Below are positions 1-8,628 of a stretch of DNA of 12,004 bases, one piece after another. The translations under genes were made by a program, and so were the position numbers. This DNA is from Cyclostephanos tholiformis. Lineage: Eukaryota; Bacillariophyta; Thalassiosirophyceae; Thalassiosirales; Thalassiosiraceae. Location: NCBI GenBank assembly GCA_036939975.1, contig JALLPB010001721.1, forward strand, positions 1-12,004. The letters run 5' to 3'. Position 1 is the first letter of the stretch. Every line of letters begins with the position of its first letter. The notes under the pieces are model-generated. The model did not search any database and had not been told where the DNA came from. It saw nothing but the letters and a program-made list of their open reading frames with translations.

Positions 1-1338
1 TGGCTGCAAATAAGCATACATTCCACTCTCCTCCCCTCTAGCCTCTCTCTCAAGACGTAGTTTCTTCACCACCTCCCTTATCCGTTCTTCGCTGTCAAAG
101 TACTTGATGTCCAACTGTCGTACCTCATCGGTCAATGTGCCCAGTACAGGCAATGGGCAGCGTTGTGGAAGATCAACAGGAGGCTTGTCGGGGATCTCCA
201 TATCCTGTTCCTTTCTGATAATCATTCGTAGATGATCTGAGAGCTCACGGATGGATCTTGGTTGGCGATTATGGATCATGGTGATGTGAAATTCCATCCA
301 CCCGAATCCCTTGGTGCGTATATAAATGTTGTTCTTGAGGGCATCTCTCTTGGCACTGTCTGACTTCAGCTTCTTCAATGTTTGGGCCACAACCTTGGGG
401 TCTCCCTTCATGCAGTATTTCGAATCATAGAGCTTCCGGAAGAATGTCCTCTCGATTGTCTTCTCGGCAGCCTTCTTCTCTCCTAATTCTCTTGCTATCT
501 CAACCTTCATCCTTTTAGCGTGTCTCTGTCTCTTCACTTCCTCGTTGTTCTTCTCACGAGTTGCTGGTGCATCTCGAACACCAACTTCCAACAGTGCTCG
601 TTGCAATTCCTTGTCGAACTGCAGAAAGATACCCTTTGACTTCACGCCATCGCCCGACTTCCTCTTAGATGGAACTGATCTGTCAAAAAGGTGATTCCTC
701 TTGGCATCACTAATTGCCGCTGCACTTGACAAGTGAATTTGGTTCCCGGTCTGCACATTTCTTGTACACCCTCCCAAAGCACTCTCCGCGACATCGTTCA
801 CTGCCATGACTCCCAATGTTGCCCATTTGATACGATCGGGGCAGTGCTCCCATGAAAATTCCGATTTGGATACTGAGAAATACTTATGGCTTGCTTTCTT
901 CGGATCGTGGAACTCTCTCAGAAGTGTAACCATGGCAACCGTTCCAAGTTCAACAATGCGTGTCGTTGTGTCAATATTGGTTTCGTTTGTCGGCTTGAAT
1001 AGCTCGGTGCAAGCCAGCTGCATGTGCATCACCTTGGCCCCCGAACGACGTGCAACGACCGACATCCTTCTCTTCATGAACATGAATTCCAAATATTCCT
1101 TAAATGGCGTCAGGTACATGAACGGCGCAAAGATGTTCATCATGAAATACTCATCCAAGATCAGATTGGGCGACGCTTTAATCACCAGGACTTTCTCTCT
1201 TAGGACATCGAGTGCACGCCCCATTGATCTCGCTCCCCAATAAAAGCTCGCCAATTTATGGGTATTCCCAGCCAACCATCGCAAGGGCAGTATGATTGTC
1301 AAGTACATGATTGCCAGTAGTCTAGCTTGAGCGGCCAT
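1..1338 (-). pseudogene. C-terminal domain of uncharacterised multi-domain protein, NDVAES motif, partial at left edge
   Basis: Reading the minus strand from ATG 1338-1336 gives 446 codons with no stop, continuing off the left edge. I translated this by hand. Visible features: an aliphatic start (residues 7-23), an aromatic/hydrophobic block (residues 59-87, including LDEYFMMNIF), then NDVAES at residues 181-186 followed by LGG, and a Lys/Arg/Glu-rich helical stretch (about 240-300). The frame overlaps the end of the upstream coiled-coil frame (stop at 1322-1324) and is open back to a TGA near 1384, so this ATG may not be a real start; the domain was probably fused to the coiled coil before a one-base frame change. 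I recognise the general look of a multicopy protein family in diatom-like genomes. A DNA-transposon origin is possible from the Asn-Asp-x-Ala-Glu motif, but I cannot name the family. No function is assigned. Confidence 0.6.
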
Positions 1339-2260
1339 CTCGACTGACGACAACACAACCTTGAAGCTCCAACATGTACGATTTCAGCTCACACTCCTTC
1401 CTAATGGCCTTTTCAACTTGCATCTGAACCAATGTCCTGCCGTTTGACTTCTGCCGATGGACCTCCAACTCAGCATCTTCACAACGTAGTTCGGCCTCTT
1501 GGCTCAAGACTTGCCACATCACACGCTCATTCTGTAGCTGTTTGAGTGAAGACATCATCTTCTTCTGTGCCAAACGTATGGACGCATTCGACCGTTGCTT
1601 CTTGGTATTGAAATCATGTTCCATTTCTTTTCGTTGGTCAGCCAAGGCAGTCATCCGTCTTTTATGCGTCTCTGTCATTTCTTTTTGTTGGTCAGCCAAG
1701 GCAGTCTTCCGTCTTTTATGCGTCTTTGTCATCCTTGCTGCTTGCTTTTTCAGCCGAGCACTTTGCGTCCTAAGATCCGTCCGCTCACGCAAAAGTGAGT
1801 TCTTACTTGTTTCGATTTCATCTTTCAACATCTCTGCATCCTTCTTGCTCTGATTGGCCTTGGAAAGGATATTGCATGCACGTTACATCGTGTCCTGTGC
1901 CTCATTCTGAATAGATTCAATCAACTTGTTTGAAGTCTTCGACTCCAGCCGTAGGCGGCGTAGCAGGTCCTTCTTGTCGGTAAGGAGAGTCTTGAGGCGA
2001 TGATTAGCTTTGTGAAAGTCTTTTTTCAGACGAAGGTTCTCTTCCAGGAGGCGTTGATTCATCTTCTTCACCTCTGCTTTTGTTGGGGAGTGGCCTCGGT
2101 TAGAAAGACTTCTGGCAACGGGCGGAGTTACGCTGTTTTGGTTAGTAGAAAGTATGCCAGTACCCGCTGCACGGTAAGCACTGTGATCAAATGACGTTCT
2201 TTTCATATCGGCCCCCGGTCTACGATCTCGGTTACGGCTGAGTCTGCGCTTCCTCTTTTT
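1322..2260 (-). pseudogene. Coiled-coil middle segment of the same broken gene
   Basis: One minus-strand frame is open from 2260 to a stop at 1322-1324 except for a single TAA at 1883-1885. Just after the upstream TAG (2261-2263) it encodes a very basic stretch starting KKRKRRLSRNRDRR, which looks like a nuclear localisation signal, though this is not proven. An in-frame ATG lies at 2206-2204. From about 2075 downward the translation is dense in Leu, Lys, Glu, Arg and Gln with heptad-like spacing, typical of a coiled coil. It includes a short internal duplication, RRKTALADQQKEM then RRMTALADQRKEM (about 1640-1715). Coiled-coil character continues unchanged on both sides of the TAA, so that stop is best read as a nonsense mutation (CAA to TAA would be one transition). 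An intron beginning at the GTAACG that overlaps the stop cannot be excluded. The last codons overlap the following C-terminal frame. Confidence 0.55.
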
Positions 2261-2912
2261 CTATCCCTTGGTGTTATATGTTCTTGCACCACCAACTGAC
2301 GCGCAGATATTCCCGTCACCCTCCATGCCAGACACGCAATCATCATTTGCATCGGAATTTAATACGGACTTAATAGCTACTGCAGATGGTGGTACTTGTC
2401 GGTCAGTTACATTATTGCAAAGACCACTGTAATCAAGCACACAAGCCGTCAACGCAGTGTCTTGCACAGCAACAAAAACCTCCGCATTTGCTGCAATATT
2501 ACTGCCCAATAAAATTTCGACAGAGCCTTTGGCGTACCCCTGGGTTTTGTCATGTGGGGAAACCCCGAAAACATTCCCATCACCGACAATACTCACATCA
2601 GCCATCCCTTGACCATGAGTGCCAACAACATCGTCATCGTCCACGGAGTCGTCGTCGGCGTTGGCTCGGACGGCCCCGGCGCCTCCCTTCGCGTCCGCCG
2701 CAGCCTCACAATTGTCGAAGGGGGGCGGCGGCGGCTTGAAACTCTCGGCATCGCCAAGCAGCGGGGGCGGCGGCTCGAAACTCTTGATCCCGTCAAGAGA
2801 AAGTGGCGGCGACGGCTACTTCAAACCCTCTTCCATGCCGCCAGCCGCCGCGAGCGCGAGATCCGCGATCCCCCCCCCCCCCCGTGTCGACGCCGCCTGT
2901 GTTTGAGAGCAT
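2261..2912 (-). pseudogene. N-terminal low-complexity segment of the same broken gene
   Basis: In the same minus-strand frame as the coiled coil, the translation upstream of the TAG at 2261-2263 stays open to a TAG at 2816-2818. It contains repeated proline blocks (SFEPPPP, then SFKPPPPP) and an acidic run (DDDSVDDDDVVG) near 2655-2630. An ATG at 2836-2834 starts MEEGLK directly before the 2816 stop. A further ATG at 2912-2910 would join the same frame only if the 14-base homopolymer at 2870-2883 were one base shorter, so either the homopolymer has slipped or that ATG is not used. GC content is high. This looks like a disordered N-terminus rather than a folded domain. Coding status rests on frame continuity with the coiled coil, not on recognised homology. 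Confidence 0.4.
2870..2883. repeat. C14 homopolymer
   Basis: Fourteen consecutive C on the plus strand (G on the coding strand of the minus-strand gene). It lies inside the possible N-terminal coding region, and its exact length decides whether ATG 2912-2910 is in frame with the rest of the gene. Such tracts are prone both to real slippage and to sequencing error. Confidence 0.9.
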
Positions 2913-3318
2913 GGCAATTTTTTTAAAGCAGTAGAAGGTCAGCAACGTGATGCTAGAAAAATAATAAAATGCGATTTAGTAGAGGCGCGTTGCGTGCCGG
3001 GAGAGGGGGATAATGGAATTGCAATGGGGGGGGGGCGGCGGATGAAGGGGGCATGTTGAGTAATGTATCGTTGAAAAATCGGAGAAATTTTGGTGTAGTT
3101 TTGCTCGTGCGCAATTGGTCGGCGCGGTAAGCAACAATAAACTGACGCGCGGCCGCTTGCGGGAAGGGCGTTGGCTACACGTTTCGTCTTAAGCCATCTC
3201 CCTACAAGATTGGAGGCATAGGAGGGAGATTTGACGGCAGAAGCGGAAAAAACATCATGGTGCATGTGTTGTTTGCACGATGTTGCGTATCAGGGAGAGC
3301 AAGATAGAAAAATTGGCC

Positions 3319-3361
3319 AACGTTAGAGCACTCCCAGGGGGAGGCGGCATGCTCTAACGTT
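3319..3361. repeat. Perfect 12-bp inverted repeat (hairpin)
   Basis: AACGTTAGAGCA at 3319-3330 is the exact reverse complement of TGCTCTAACGTT at 3350-3361, separated by 19 bases. The loop contains a further CTCCC/GGGAG pairing. It could be the remains of a very short inverted-repeat transposon or a structured regulatory element. No target-site duplication is clear. Confidence 0.75.
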
Positions 3362-3407
3362 CAGACATATATAGATTCCTCTGCCCGCAGGGGGATAAAG
3401 CGTGCAA

Positions 3408-3422
3408 GGGTGGGGGGGAGGG
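3408..3422 (+). other. Canonical G-quadruplex motif with single-base loops
   Basis: The plus strand reads GGG T GGG G GGG A GGG: four G3 runs with one-base loops, the pattern expected to give very stable quadruplexes. More long G runs follow at 3439-3444 and 3447-3454. Whether it forms or has a role is unknown. Confidence 0.6.
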
Positions 3423-3571
3423 TGCATCACCATTGTGAGGGGGGATGGGGGGGGAGGTAGAAAAAGGGACTCACTTTCACGGGAGTCAAAGGAGCGAATG
3501 ACGTGGAACTCGGACCTTATTTTTTTTTGGTTCCGAAAACAAATTGGCGGGAACTGACCTGTGGACCCCCT

Positions 3572-3987
3572 ATTAATGGGTTTCCATGGAAAGGTAGTGT
3601 GAAACTCTATTCTCCAGGAGAGATTATGTCTGGTCGGCGTCTCCATTCTGATGACCTTCGGCTTGCCTTTGGTACTCATTGTCAGGTGGCCGAGCATGTA
3701 GAGCCTCACAACTTCTTGCCCCTTGAACTCAAGCGGCTATTGCACTTGGCACTTCTGGAAATTTGTCAGGTGGCCAGACTTTCTTAGCTTTAGATACCAT
3801 TATTTGGCATCAGTGGGTGGTGTTGCCTATGCCTCCTGCTGTTATTGCCAGAGTTACGGTACCCAGAAAAGCTGAACATTCAATTCTCAACTTCACAGAT
3901 AGGCATGGCCATGAAATTGGAGACTATCCCCAGGAGGAGCCTGTGGCAGATAATGAGGGTTCAGCGGTGAACTATGACTGTGTCTGA
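3572..3987 (+). pseudogene. Copia integrase C-terminal fragment, copy 1
   Basis: The segment translates in pieces matching the region downstream of the integrase core in copy 2: NGFPWKGSVKLYSPGEIMSG, then after a one-base deletion near 3710 the frame changes and continues as AAIALGTSGNLSGGQ and QWVVLPMPPAVIARV. TGA at 3724-3726 sits where copy 2 has CGA (9917-9919). The catalytic D,D,E residues are not included. The frame ends at TGA 3985-3987 after a short indel relative to copy 2, and the next frame picks up from 3974. Confidence 0.75.
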
Positions 3988-5875
3988 TTTGAATGATTCT
4001 GACATTACAGGAGTGGGCAAGGTACCTTCTACCAAGCCCACAGGAGTAGCAGTGGCAGATCTACAAGTCCCCCAAGATGTCCCTCAAGGCACCAATGCAG
4101 ACACTGATTTTGGGCTCGAACAGGAACCTAAAGATGACCCCTACAAGTGTAAAACCGCGCGATGTCCAACCGGCGAGCCAACCGCAGTGGCGCTACCCCA
4201 AGACCCTGCACCCCCACCCCAAGGAATGGCTGCCCGCAATGCCAGAGTAAGGAAGCCTTCCAAGAAGTATGTCCCATCTATGCAAGGCAAGAAGTATGCC
4301 ATTGCAATGTCTCAGATTGCTGAGTGCCTCAAGGAGAGCAAGAATGGGATGGCATTGGCCCAGATGTCTGTCAAGCTGATATCACCGGGTGCTCACCGCA
4401 AGACTGGTATTGTGGGAATGATCATGGCTCAGTTGTCCATGAAGGCTGCCATCAAGAAGTGGGAGGAGCATGCAAGGTTTGCAATCCTGAAGGAGATGAA
4501 GCAACTCCACTGGCGTAATTCCTACAAGCCCAAGCACTGGCATGGTCTTACCAAGAAGCAAAAGGAGCAGATACTTGAGTCCCATGTCTTTGTTGAAGAG
4601 AAGAAGGATGGGACCATCAAGGCACGCAAGGTCATTGGTGGCAACAAGCAACAAGACTACATCACCAAGGAAGATGTTAGCTCTCCAACAGTGATGGCTG
4701 AGGCTGTCATGCTCACCTGTGTGATTGATGCACAGGAGAATAGGGATGTGGCGGTGGTTGACATTCCCAAAGCCTTTGCCCAAACTGTTGTGAGCGAAGA
4801 GGATGCTGAACACCGACTGATTGTCCAGATCCAAGGACCTCTGATGGATGTCCTGGTGGGCATTGCACCTGATGTATATAGCCACTATGTCTCAACCAAC
4901 AAGGCCGGGCAGAAGGTGCTGATTGTCGAGTGTCTGAATGCAGTCTATGGAACCATGATTGCAGCTCTACTCTACTACAAGAAGTTCGTGAAGAGCCTCA
5001 CCAAGCATGGGTTCAAGCTCTATCCATATGATGGATGTGTTGCCAACAAGACCATTGAGGGGAAGCAGATAACTGTCTGTTTCCATGTGGATGACTGCAA
5101 GTTGTCCCATGAGTCTCCTCAAGTGATCGATGAGACCATCAGTTAGCTCAAGGACAAGTATGAGAGCATCTTTGAAGATGGCTCTGGGGCTATGAAAGTG
5201 CATAGGGGCAAGGTCCACCAGTATCTGGGCATGACTCTGGACTTCTCCAAGCAGGGCCAATGCATTGTGACCATGTTCCAGTACTTGGATGGAGTTGTGC
5301 AGGCATATGATCTTGTCAAGTCCAAGTATGATGATGGCATCCTGCCTGTCACCAAATGCAGGTATGACACTCCAGCTCCAGATAACTTGTTCATCATTAA
5401 TGAAGACTGTGAGAAACTCCCCGAAGACATGGCAACTGACTTCCATACCATTGTGGCAAAGACTCTTTACATGACCAAGAGGGCTAGGCCGGACACTTGT
5501 CTATCGGTTTCATTCCTATCTACGAGGGTGAGAGCTCCTGATCGTGATGACTGGGAGAAGTTGTGGCATCTGGTGGAGTATTTGAGGAAGGATAGCACCA
5601 GTCCTCTTGTCCTAGGCGCCGATAATGATGGATTGCTGATGTGGTATGCGGATGCATCATTTGCTGTGCACCCCAACATGCGTGGGCATACCGGAGGGGG
5701 GTTGACTCTTAGCAGAGGCTTCCCTATCTCAGCTTCCACAAAGCAGAAACTGAATACTAGGAGTTCAATGGAGAGTGAGTTGGTTGGGGTGGATGACATG
5801 ATGCCAATCATTCTTTGGACTCGCTACTTCCTTTTGTCACAGGGCTATGGAATCATTGAGAATCTCCTGCTATAA
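3974..5875 (+). pseudogene. Copia reverse transcriptase and RNase H, copy 1
   Basis: A single frame is open from 3974 to TAA 5873-5875 except for TAG at 5144-5146, where copy 2 has TGG (11349-11351). The first part (390 codons) carries the copia RT: KEMKQLHWRNSYKP, then VVDIPKAF with catalytic Asp at codon 263, and the FHVDD box with Asp 373 and Asp 374, all intact. After the TAG it runs through the RT thumb/connection (KRARPDTCLSVSFLSTRVR) into RNase H: MWYADASFAVHP (Asp codon at 5651-5653) and RSSMESELVGVDDM. Such a domain copies element RNA into DNA in cytoplasmic particles. Here the stop would prevent a full RT-RNase H product. TAA 5873-5875 follows ENLLL, where related elements have Gln (recalled, not compared in this window). 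Confidence 0.88.
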
Positions 5876-6190
5876 GACAAAAGAAAAGTGCAATTCTCCT
5901 TGAGCAGAATGGAAAGGCCTCAAGCAGCAAACGTACAAGGCACATCAACATTCGGTACTTCTTTGTGTGCGATAGATTCAACATGAAGGAGATCAGTGTC
6001 CATTGGTGTCCCACCTGCTGATTTCTGGACAAAACCTTTGCAGGGCAGTCACATCAGAAAGCTAAGTGATTACATCATGGGCAGAGTTTGGTGTGTTAAA
6101 CCCAAGGGTGATGCTGGTAGCACCACTAAGACTGTCAGGAAGAAGGTGAAGGTCAATATTAAAGGCCGTACCAGGGTTATGCCCCAATAG
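5876..6190 (+). pseudogene. RNase H C-terminal remnant of copia copy 1
   Basis: After the TAA and a small insertion near 5880, another frame encodes SAILLEQNGKAS, KRTRHINIRYFFVCDRF and ISVHWCPT, the copia RNase H tail. A deletion near 6013 removes a few residues and changes frame again to PPADFWTKPLQGS, the usual end of copia polyproteins, followed by a basic tail and TAG at 6188-6190. The product cannot be made as one chain. Confidence 0.8.
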
Positions 6191-6239
6191 TCATAATGAC
6201 CATTGCAGCACAGGAGTGTGTTGGGGTTTATATAGTTTA

Positions 6240-6261
6240 GTCTGTCCTGTGAAGGACAGAC
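6240..6261. other. Hairpin: 9-bp perfect stem, GTGA loop
   Basis: GTCTGTCCT (6240-6248) pairs exactly with AGGACAGAC (6253-6261), leaving loop GTGA, a GNRA tetraloop in RNA. It lies about 50 bases after the polyprotein stop of copy 1 and just after a TATATA stretch, so it could be a structure near the 5' end of LTR-derived transcripts or a 3'-end element. Confidence 0.7.
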
Positions 6262-6355
6262 CATATCCTTCTCAGATCTTGATGCTTGAACTTGAAGAGT
6301 ATGTTTGTATCTTGAGGGGGATCCTGGCTGCAGGACGATTTCCCCAATTTTTACC

Positions 6356-6526
6356 TTATAATTTTCGAGAGCAACAAATAGTAATAAGATCTACTAACAG
6401 AAACAGTTACTCCCAAACCGTCGATTCGGCCATTGGGCCCGATCTACACTAGCGTAAGAACAAGGACAAATTCGCGTGTCAGGACGGCTTGAGCAACTTC
6501 CTCCAACACGCTCTCGAAAATTATAA
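6356..6526. mobile_element. 171-bp block with perfect 17-bp terminal inverted repeats, MITE-like
   Basis: TTATAATTTTCGAGAGC at 6356-6372 is the exact reverse complement of 6510-6526, with 137 bases between. The outermost TTATAA is itself a palindrome, so it could be either part of the inverted repeat or a target-site duplication containing TA, leaving TTTTCGAGAGC as the terminal repeat. No coding potential inside. Size and structure fit a non-autonomous DNA transposon inserted in the LTR-like spacer. A random match of this length within 200 bases is very unlikely. The superfamily is unknown. Confidence 0.55.
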
Positions 6527-6752
6527 CGGACGAGCTTGCCGAGGAAGGCAGGCACAAGGAAATTCAAGCGAGATAGTCTGTCGGGGAAGATGGGCCATCA
6601 AGTTTGTGCACGGCCATCTCGGCCATTTTAGCTCTTTTGCGCAAACCTCTCTCACACCAGGGCATGTGTGAACCGCTGGGAACGCGTATGAGAACCCCAC
6701 ACGGCATCGGATCAGCAAGGAAGGTGTTCCTCAAGACCCAAGAGTCGGCACA

Positions 6753-6834
6753 GGAGCACGAGAGAATGCGCGTAGACGCAAAAGGCAGTTCCGGGAGCAC
6801 GAGAGAATGCACATAGATGCAAAAGGCGGTTCCC
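6753..6834. repeat. 41-bp tandem repeat, two units plus degenerate flanks
   Basis: Unit 1 is 6753-6793 and unit 2 is 6794-6834, each starting GGAGCACGAGAGAATGC, with 36 of 41 positions identical by direct comparison. Related partial units appear to flank it (6714-6746 and 6835-6856). Three of the five differences are CpG in unit 1 (6769, 6771, 6777) against CpA, CpA and TpG in unit 2. It lies upstream of gag of copy 2, where repeats in the LTR or leader are common. Confidence 0.8.
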
Positions 6835-6995
6835 CAAGGCCCACGAGAGCAAAAGGGGAGCCGGGTGACACGTGCAAACGTATTGAAGGCTCTATCTCCA
6901 CAAGAAAGGGCTTGGGGATCAAGCAAATGAGTGGGAACAAAGAGTTCAACATGTAACAAATTCCGTTACCTAGTGGGCGTGAGAAAGCAAGGCCC

Positions 6996-8628
6996 ATGAG
7001 CACGAGAGCCACCCTCCGAGAATCAGTTAGACCTTCCCACATGGAGAAAATGGCTCGCGCAGCCCCTGCTGGCCATGGAGGCTGGGGAGAAAAAGGGGGG
7101 AGAGGGAGCCGTGGGCGTGGGGCGCACGGTAAAAGTGTTACTGCCACAATTCCAAGGAAGACTACTGAAGTTGGGGCCTGCAAGGACCTGGAGGGGCACA
7201 TTTTTACCATTGGCTCAGGTAACAAGGGCAAGGATGGGGACATGCTGAGAACCAGCATGGAAAAAATGGCCACCTACATTGGCACCAAGTATGGTGATGA
7301 GGCAGCCCAGGAGTGGATTAGTGGGAAGAGGATTGTCCTCCAAGAACCTGCCTACTCCCAAGCCATCAGGGATAGGCATGAGGCTCGAGTCAAGGCCACC
7401 AAGGACTGTATTGAGCTCAAGTTGAGGAACCTCAAGGCTGAGAAGGCAGCTATCCAGCTAGAGCTTGATGAGGACCCCAACAACCGCTCCCTACTCAAGG
7501 AGATGAGAGAGGCAGAGGATCAGATTGCCCAATCTGAGATTGAGCTGGTCGATGAAGTGGCCATGAAGCTCACTGATGACAAAAAGATTGCCCATGCTAA
7601 TGCATGGAGGACCCACTGAGAGACAACTGAAAGCCTCAAGGTCCGCAGGGGGAAGGTGTACTCTCTGTTGCTGGGTCAGTGCACCCAAGTTCTCATGGAC
7701 AAGTTGAAGCAAGACACTCACTGGGTCACAATCAGTGAATCCTTTGATCCCATCTTGCTTTTCAAGTTGATTGAAAAATATGTCCTGAAGCAATCAGACA
7801 ACCAGTACCCCACTGCTGTTCTGATTGCAGAGCACCAGTCCATCCTATCCTTCAGGCAAGATGACCATATGGGGAATGCAACCTACTACGACAGGTTCAC
7901 TACCAGGGTGGAGGTTGCAAGGCAGGCTGGGATCTGTTACTACACCCCTGTGCTCTTGAAGGACAAGGCTGCTACCCTCAAGTTGGGGGATTATGAGCTA
8001 CTGGCTGGTGATTTCAAGAAGGAGGTGGTTGAACAAGAGTACCTAGCCTACCTCTTCCTCAACAACAGCAGCAACAGGCTACATTCACAACTGAAGAAGG
8101 ATGTGGCAAATGACTATTCCAAGGGGAATACTGAGGCCTACCCCACGGATATCCACAAGGCTCTTACTCTGATGAATGAATACAAGCAATTGAAGATTGA
8201 TCCCCCCACTGTTCCAGCTCAAGGCACTGCTTTTGCCACCAAGGCCAAGGATGCAAAGAAGAAGGCTGTCAACAAGCGGGATGCAGTGGTAGGCAAGTTC
8301 CTCAAGGCAGCAGAGTGGAATGCATTGAGCCCTGAAGAACAAGAGAAGATCATTGAGGTGCGGAAGCGAACCAATCGGCGAACCAACCACAAGTCGGATG
8401 ACAATTACAAGTCTATCAAGTCAATGAAGTCTCTCTCCAAGACCATCAAGTCCTTGGAGAAGAGCAACAACAAGCTTCGTAAGTCTGTGAGTGAACTGCA
8501 GAAGTGTGAGGAGGACAGCAGTGACTCCTCTATATCCTCAGAAGGGACCAACCACTTTCAAGTGGATTTGGATTTGCTTGAGCAAATGAACCCCAAGGTT
8601 GTCTTGGCCCTCAAGTCAAGCAGGCATG
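6996..8628 (+). pseudogene. Copia gag, copy 2
   Basis: ATG 6996-6998 opens a frame that contains a Gly/Arg-rich patch (about residues 25-45, likely nucleic-acid binding), FTIGSGNKGKDGDMLRTS and a helical charged region. TGA at 7617-7619 interrupts, and the same frame continues to beyond 9400 (VYSLLLGQCTQVLMDKL and onward), so the stop is a point mutation, plausibly CGA to TGA. The later part includes a Lys/Ser-rich segment (KSIKSMKSLSKTIKSLEKSN) and an acidic/Ser run before the protease. I see no CCHC zinc knuckle. Gag would form the intracellular particle that packages element RNA. Assignment rests on position plus resemblance to gag regions of diatom copia elements. The boundary with protease is approximate. 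Confidence 0.8.

Larger units (their letters stand above)
2913..3571. other. Non-coding interval between the minus-strand gene and copia copy 1
   Basis: I see no convincing gene here; the short reading frames are not supported by composition or recognisable motifs. The interval should hold the upstream region of the minus-strand gene (an AT-rich patch at 2956-2980 is the only promoter-like stretch). It contains G10 at 3026-3035, a small inverted repeat (ATCTCCCT 3196-3203 with AGGGAGAT 3223-3230), a perfect 12-bp inverted repeat at 3319-3361 and dense G runs at 3408-3454. The right limit is where similarity to copia copy 2 begins. Confidence 0.6.
3572..6218 (+). mobile_element. Copia-type LTR retrotransposon, copy 1, 5'-truncated
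   Basis: Similarity to copy 2 (offset about 6192 bases) begins abruptly at about 3572 within the C-terminal part of integrase. Gag, protease and the integrase catalytic core are absent. The remaining order, integrase tail, reverse transcriptase, RNase H, is diagnostic for Ty1/copia elements. Defects: a one-base deletion near 3710, TGA at 3724-3726, a frame change near 3985, TAG at 5144-5146, TAA at 5873-5875, a small insertion near 5880 and a deletion near 6013. The polyprotein ends at TAG 6188-6190. A TGTTGGGG at about 6219-6226 could open the 3' LTR, but no second LTR copy is in the window to confirm this. Confidence 0.85.
6191..6995. other. Non-coding spacer between the two copia copies, probable LTR/leader
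   Basis: No supported gene. By position this stretch should hold the 3' LTR of copy 1 and/or the 5' LTR and leader of copy 2. A possible LTR start (TGTTGGGG about 6219-6226) is followed by TATATA (6230-6235) and a hairpin. I found no long direct repeat inside the interval, so two separate full LTRs are not evident; a single shared or partly deleted LTR is more likely. No primer-binding site could be assigned. It also contains the 171-bp inverted-repeat block and the 41-bp tandem repeat, listed separately. Confidence 0.5.

Noticed and set aside
806..1243. Plus-strand open frame of 145 codons
   Set aside because: It is antisense to the longer, more protein-like minus-strand frame that runs through 1-1338 and beyond.
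1542..1853. Plus-strand Phe/Ser/Cys-rich open frames
   Set aside because: They are the complement of the Lys/Glu-rich coiled-coil frame, a common shadow pattern.
1883..2263. Alternative genetic code reading TAA/TAG as Gln
   Set aside because: TAG 5144-5146 in copia copy 1 replaces a TGG Trp codon, and TGA also occurs as a break, so ordinary nonsense mutation explains the window better.
3196..3230. Short inverted repeat ATCTCCCT/AGGGAGAT as a transposon end
   Set aside because: Only 8 bp, with no flanking duplication; too weak to call by itself.
4382..4885. Minus-strand open frames opposite reverse transcriptase (also 10589-11101)
   Set aside because: Shadows of the conserved RT frame, present in both copies only because the RT is.
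6314..6321. GAGGGGGA as polypurine tract of copy 1
   Set aside because: It lies about 125 bases after the polyprotein stop and is not followed by a typical TG LTR start; a TGTTGG start at about 6219 fits better, but neither is proven.
6560..6990. Primer-binding site for a tRNA before gag of copy 2
   Set aside because: Several TGG-starting stretches exist, but none convincingly matches a tRNA 3' end that I can name.
6564..7273. Minus-strand open frames across the spacer and gag start
   Set aside because: No recognisable motif, overlapping the repeat array and the antisense of gag.
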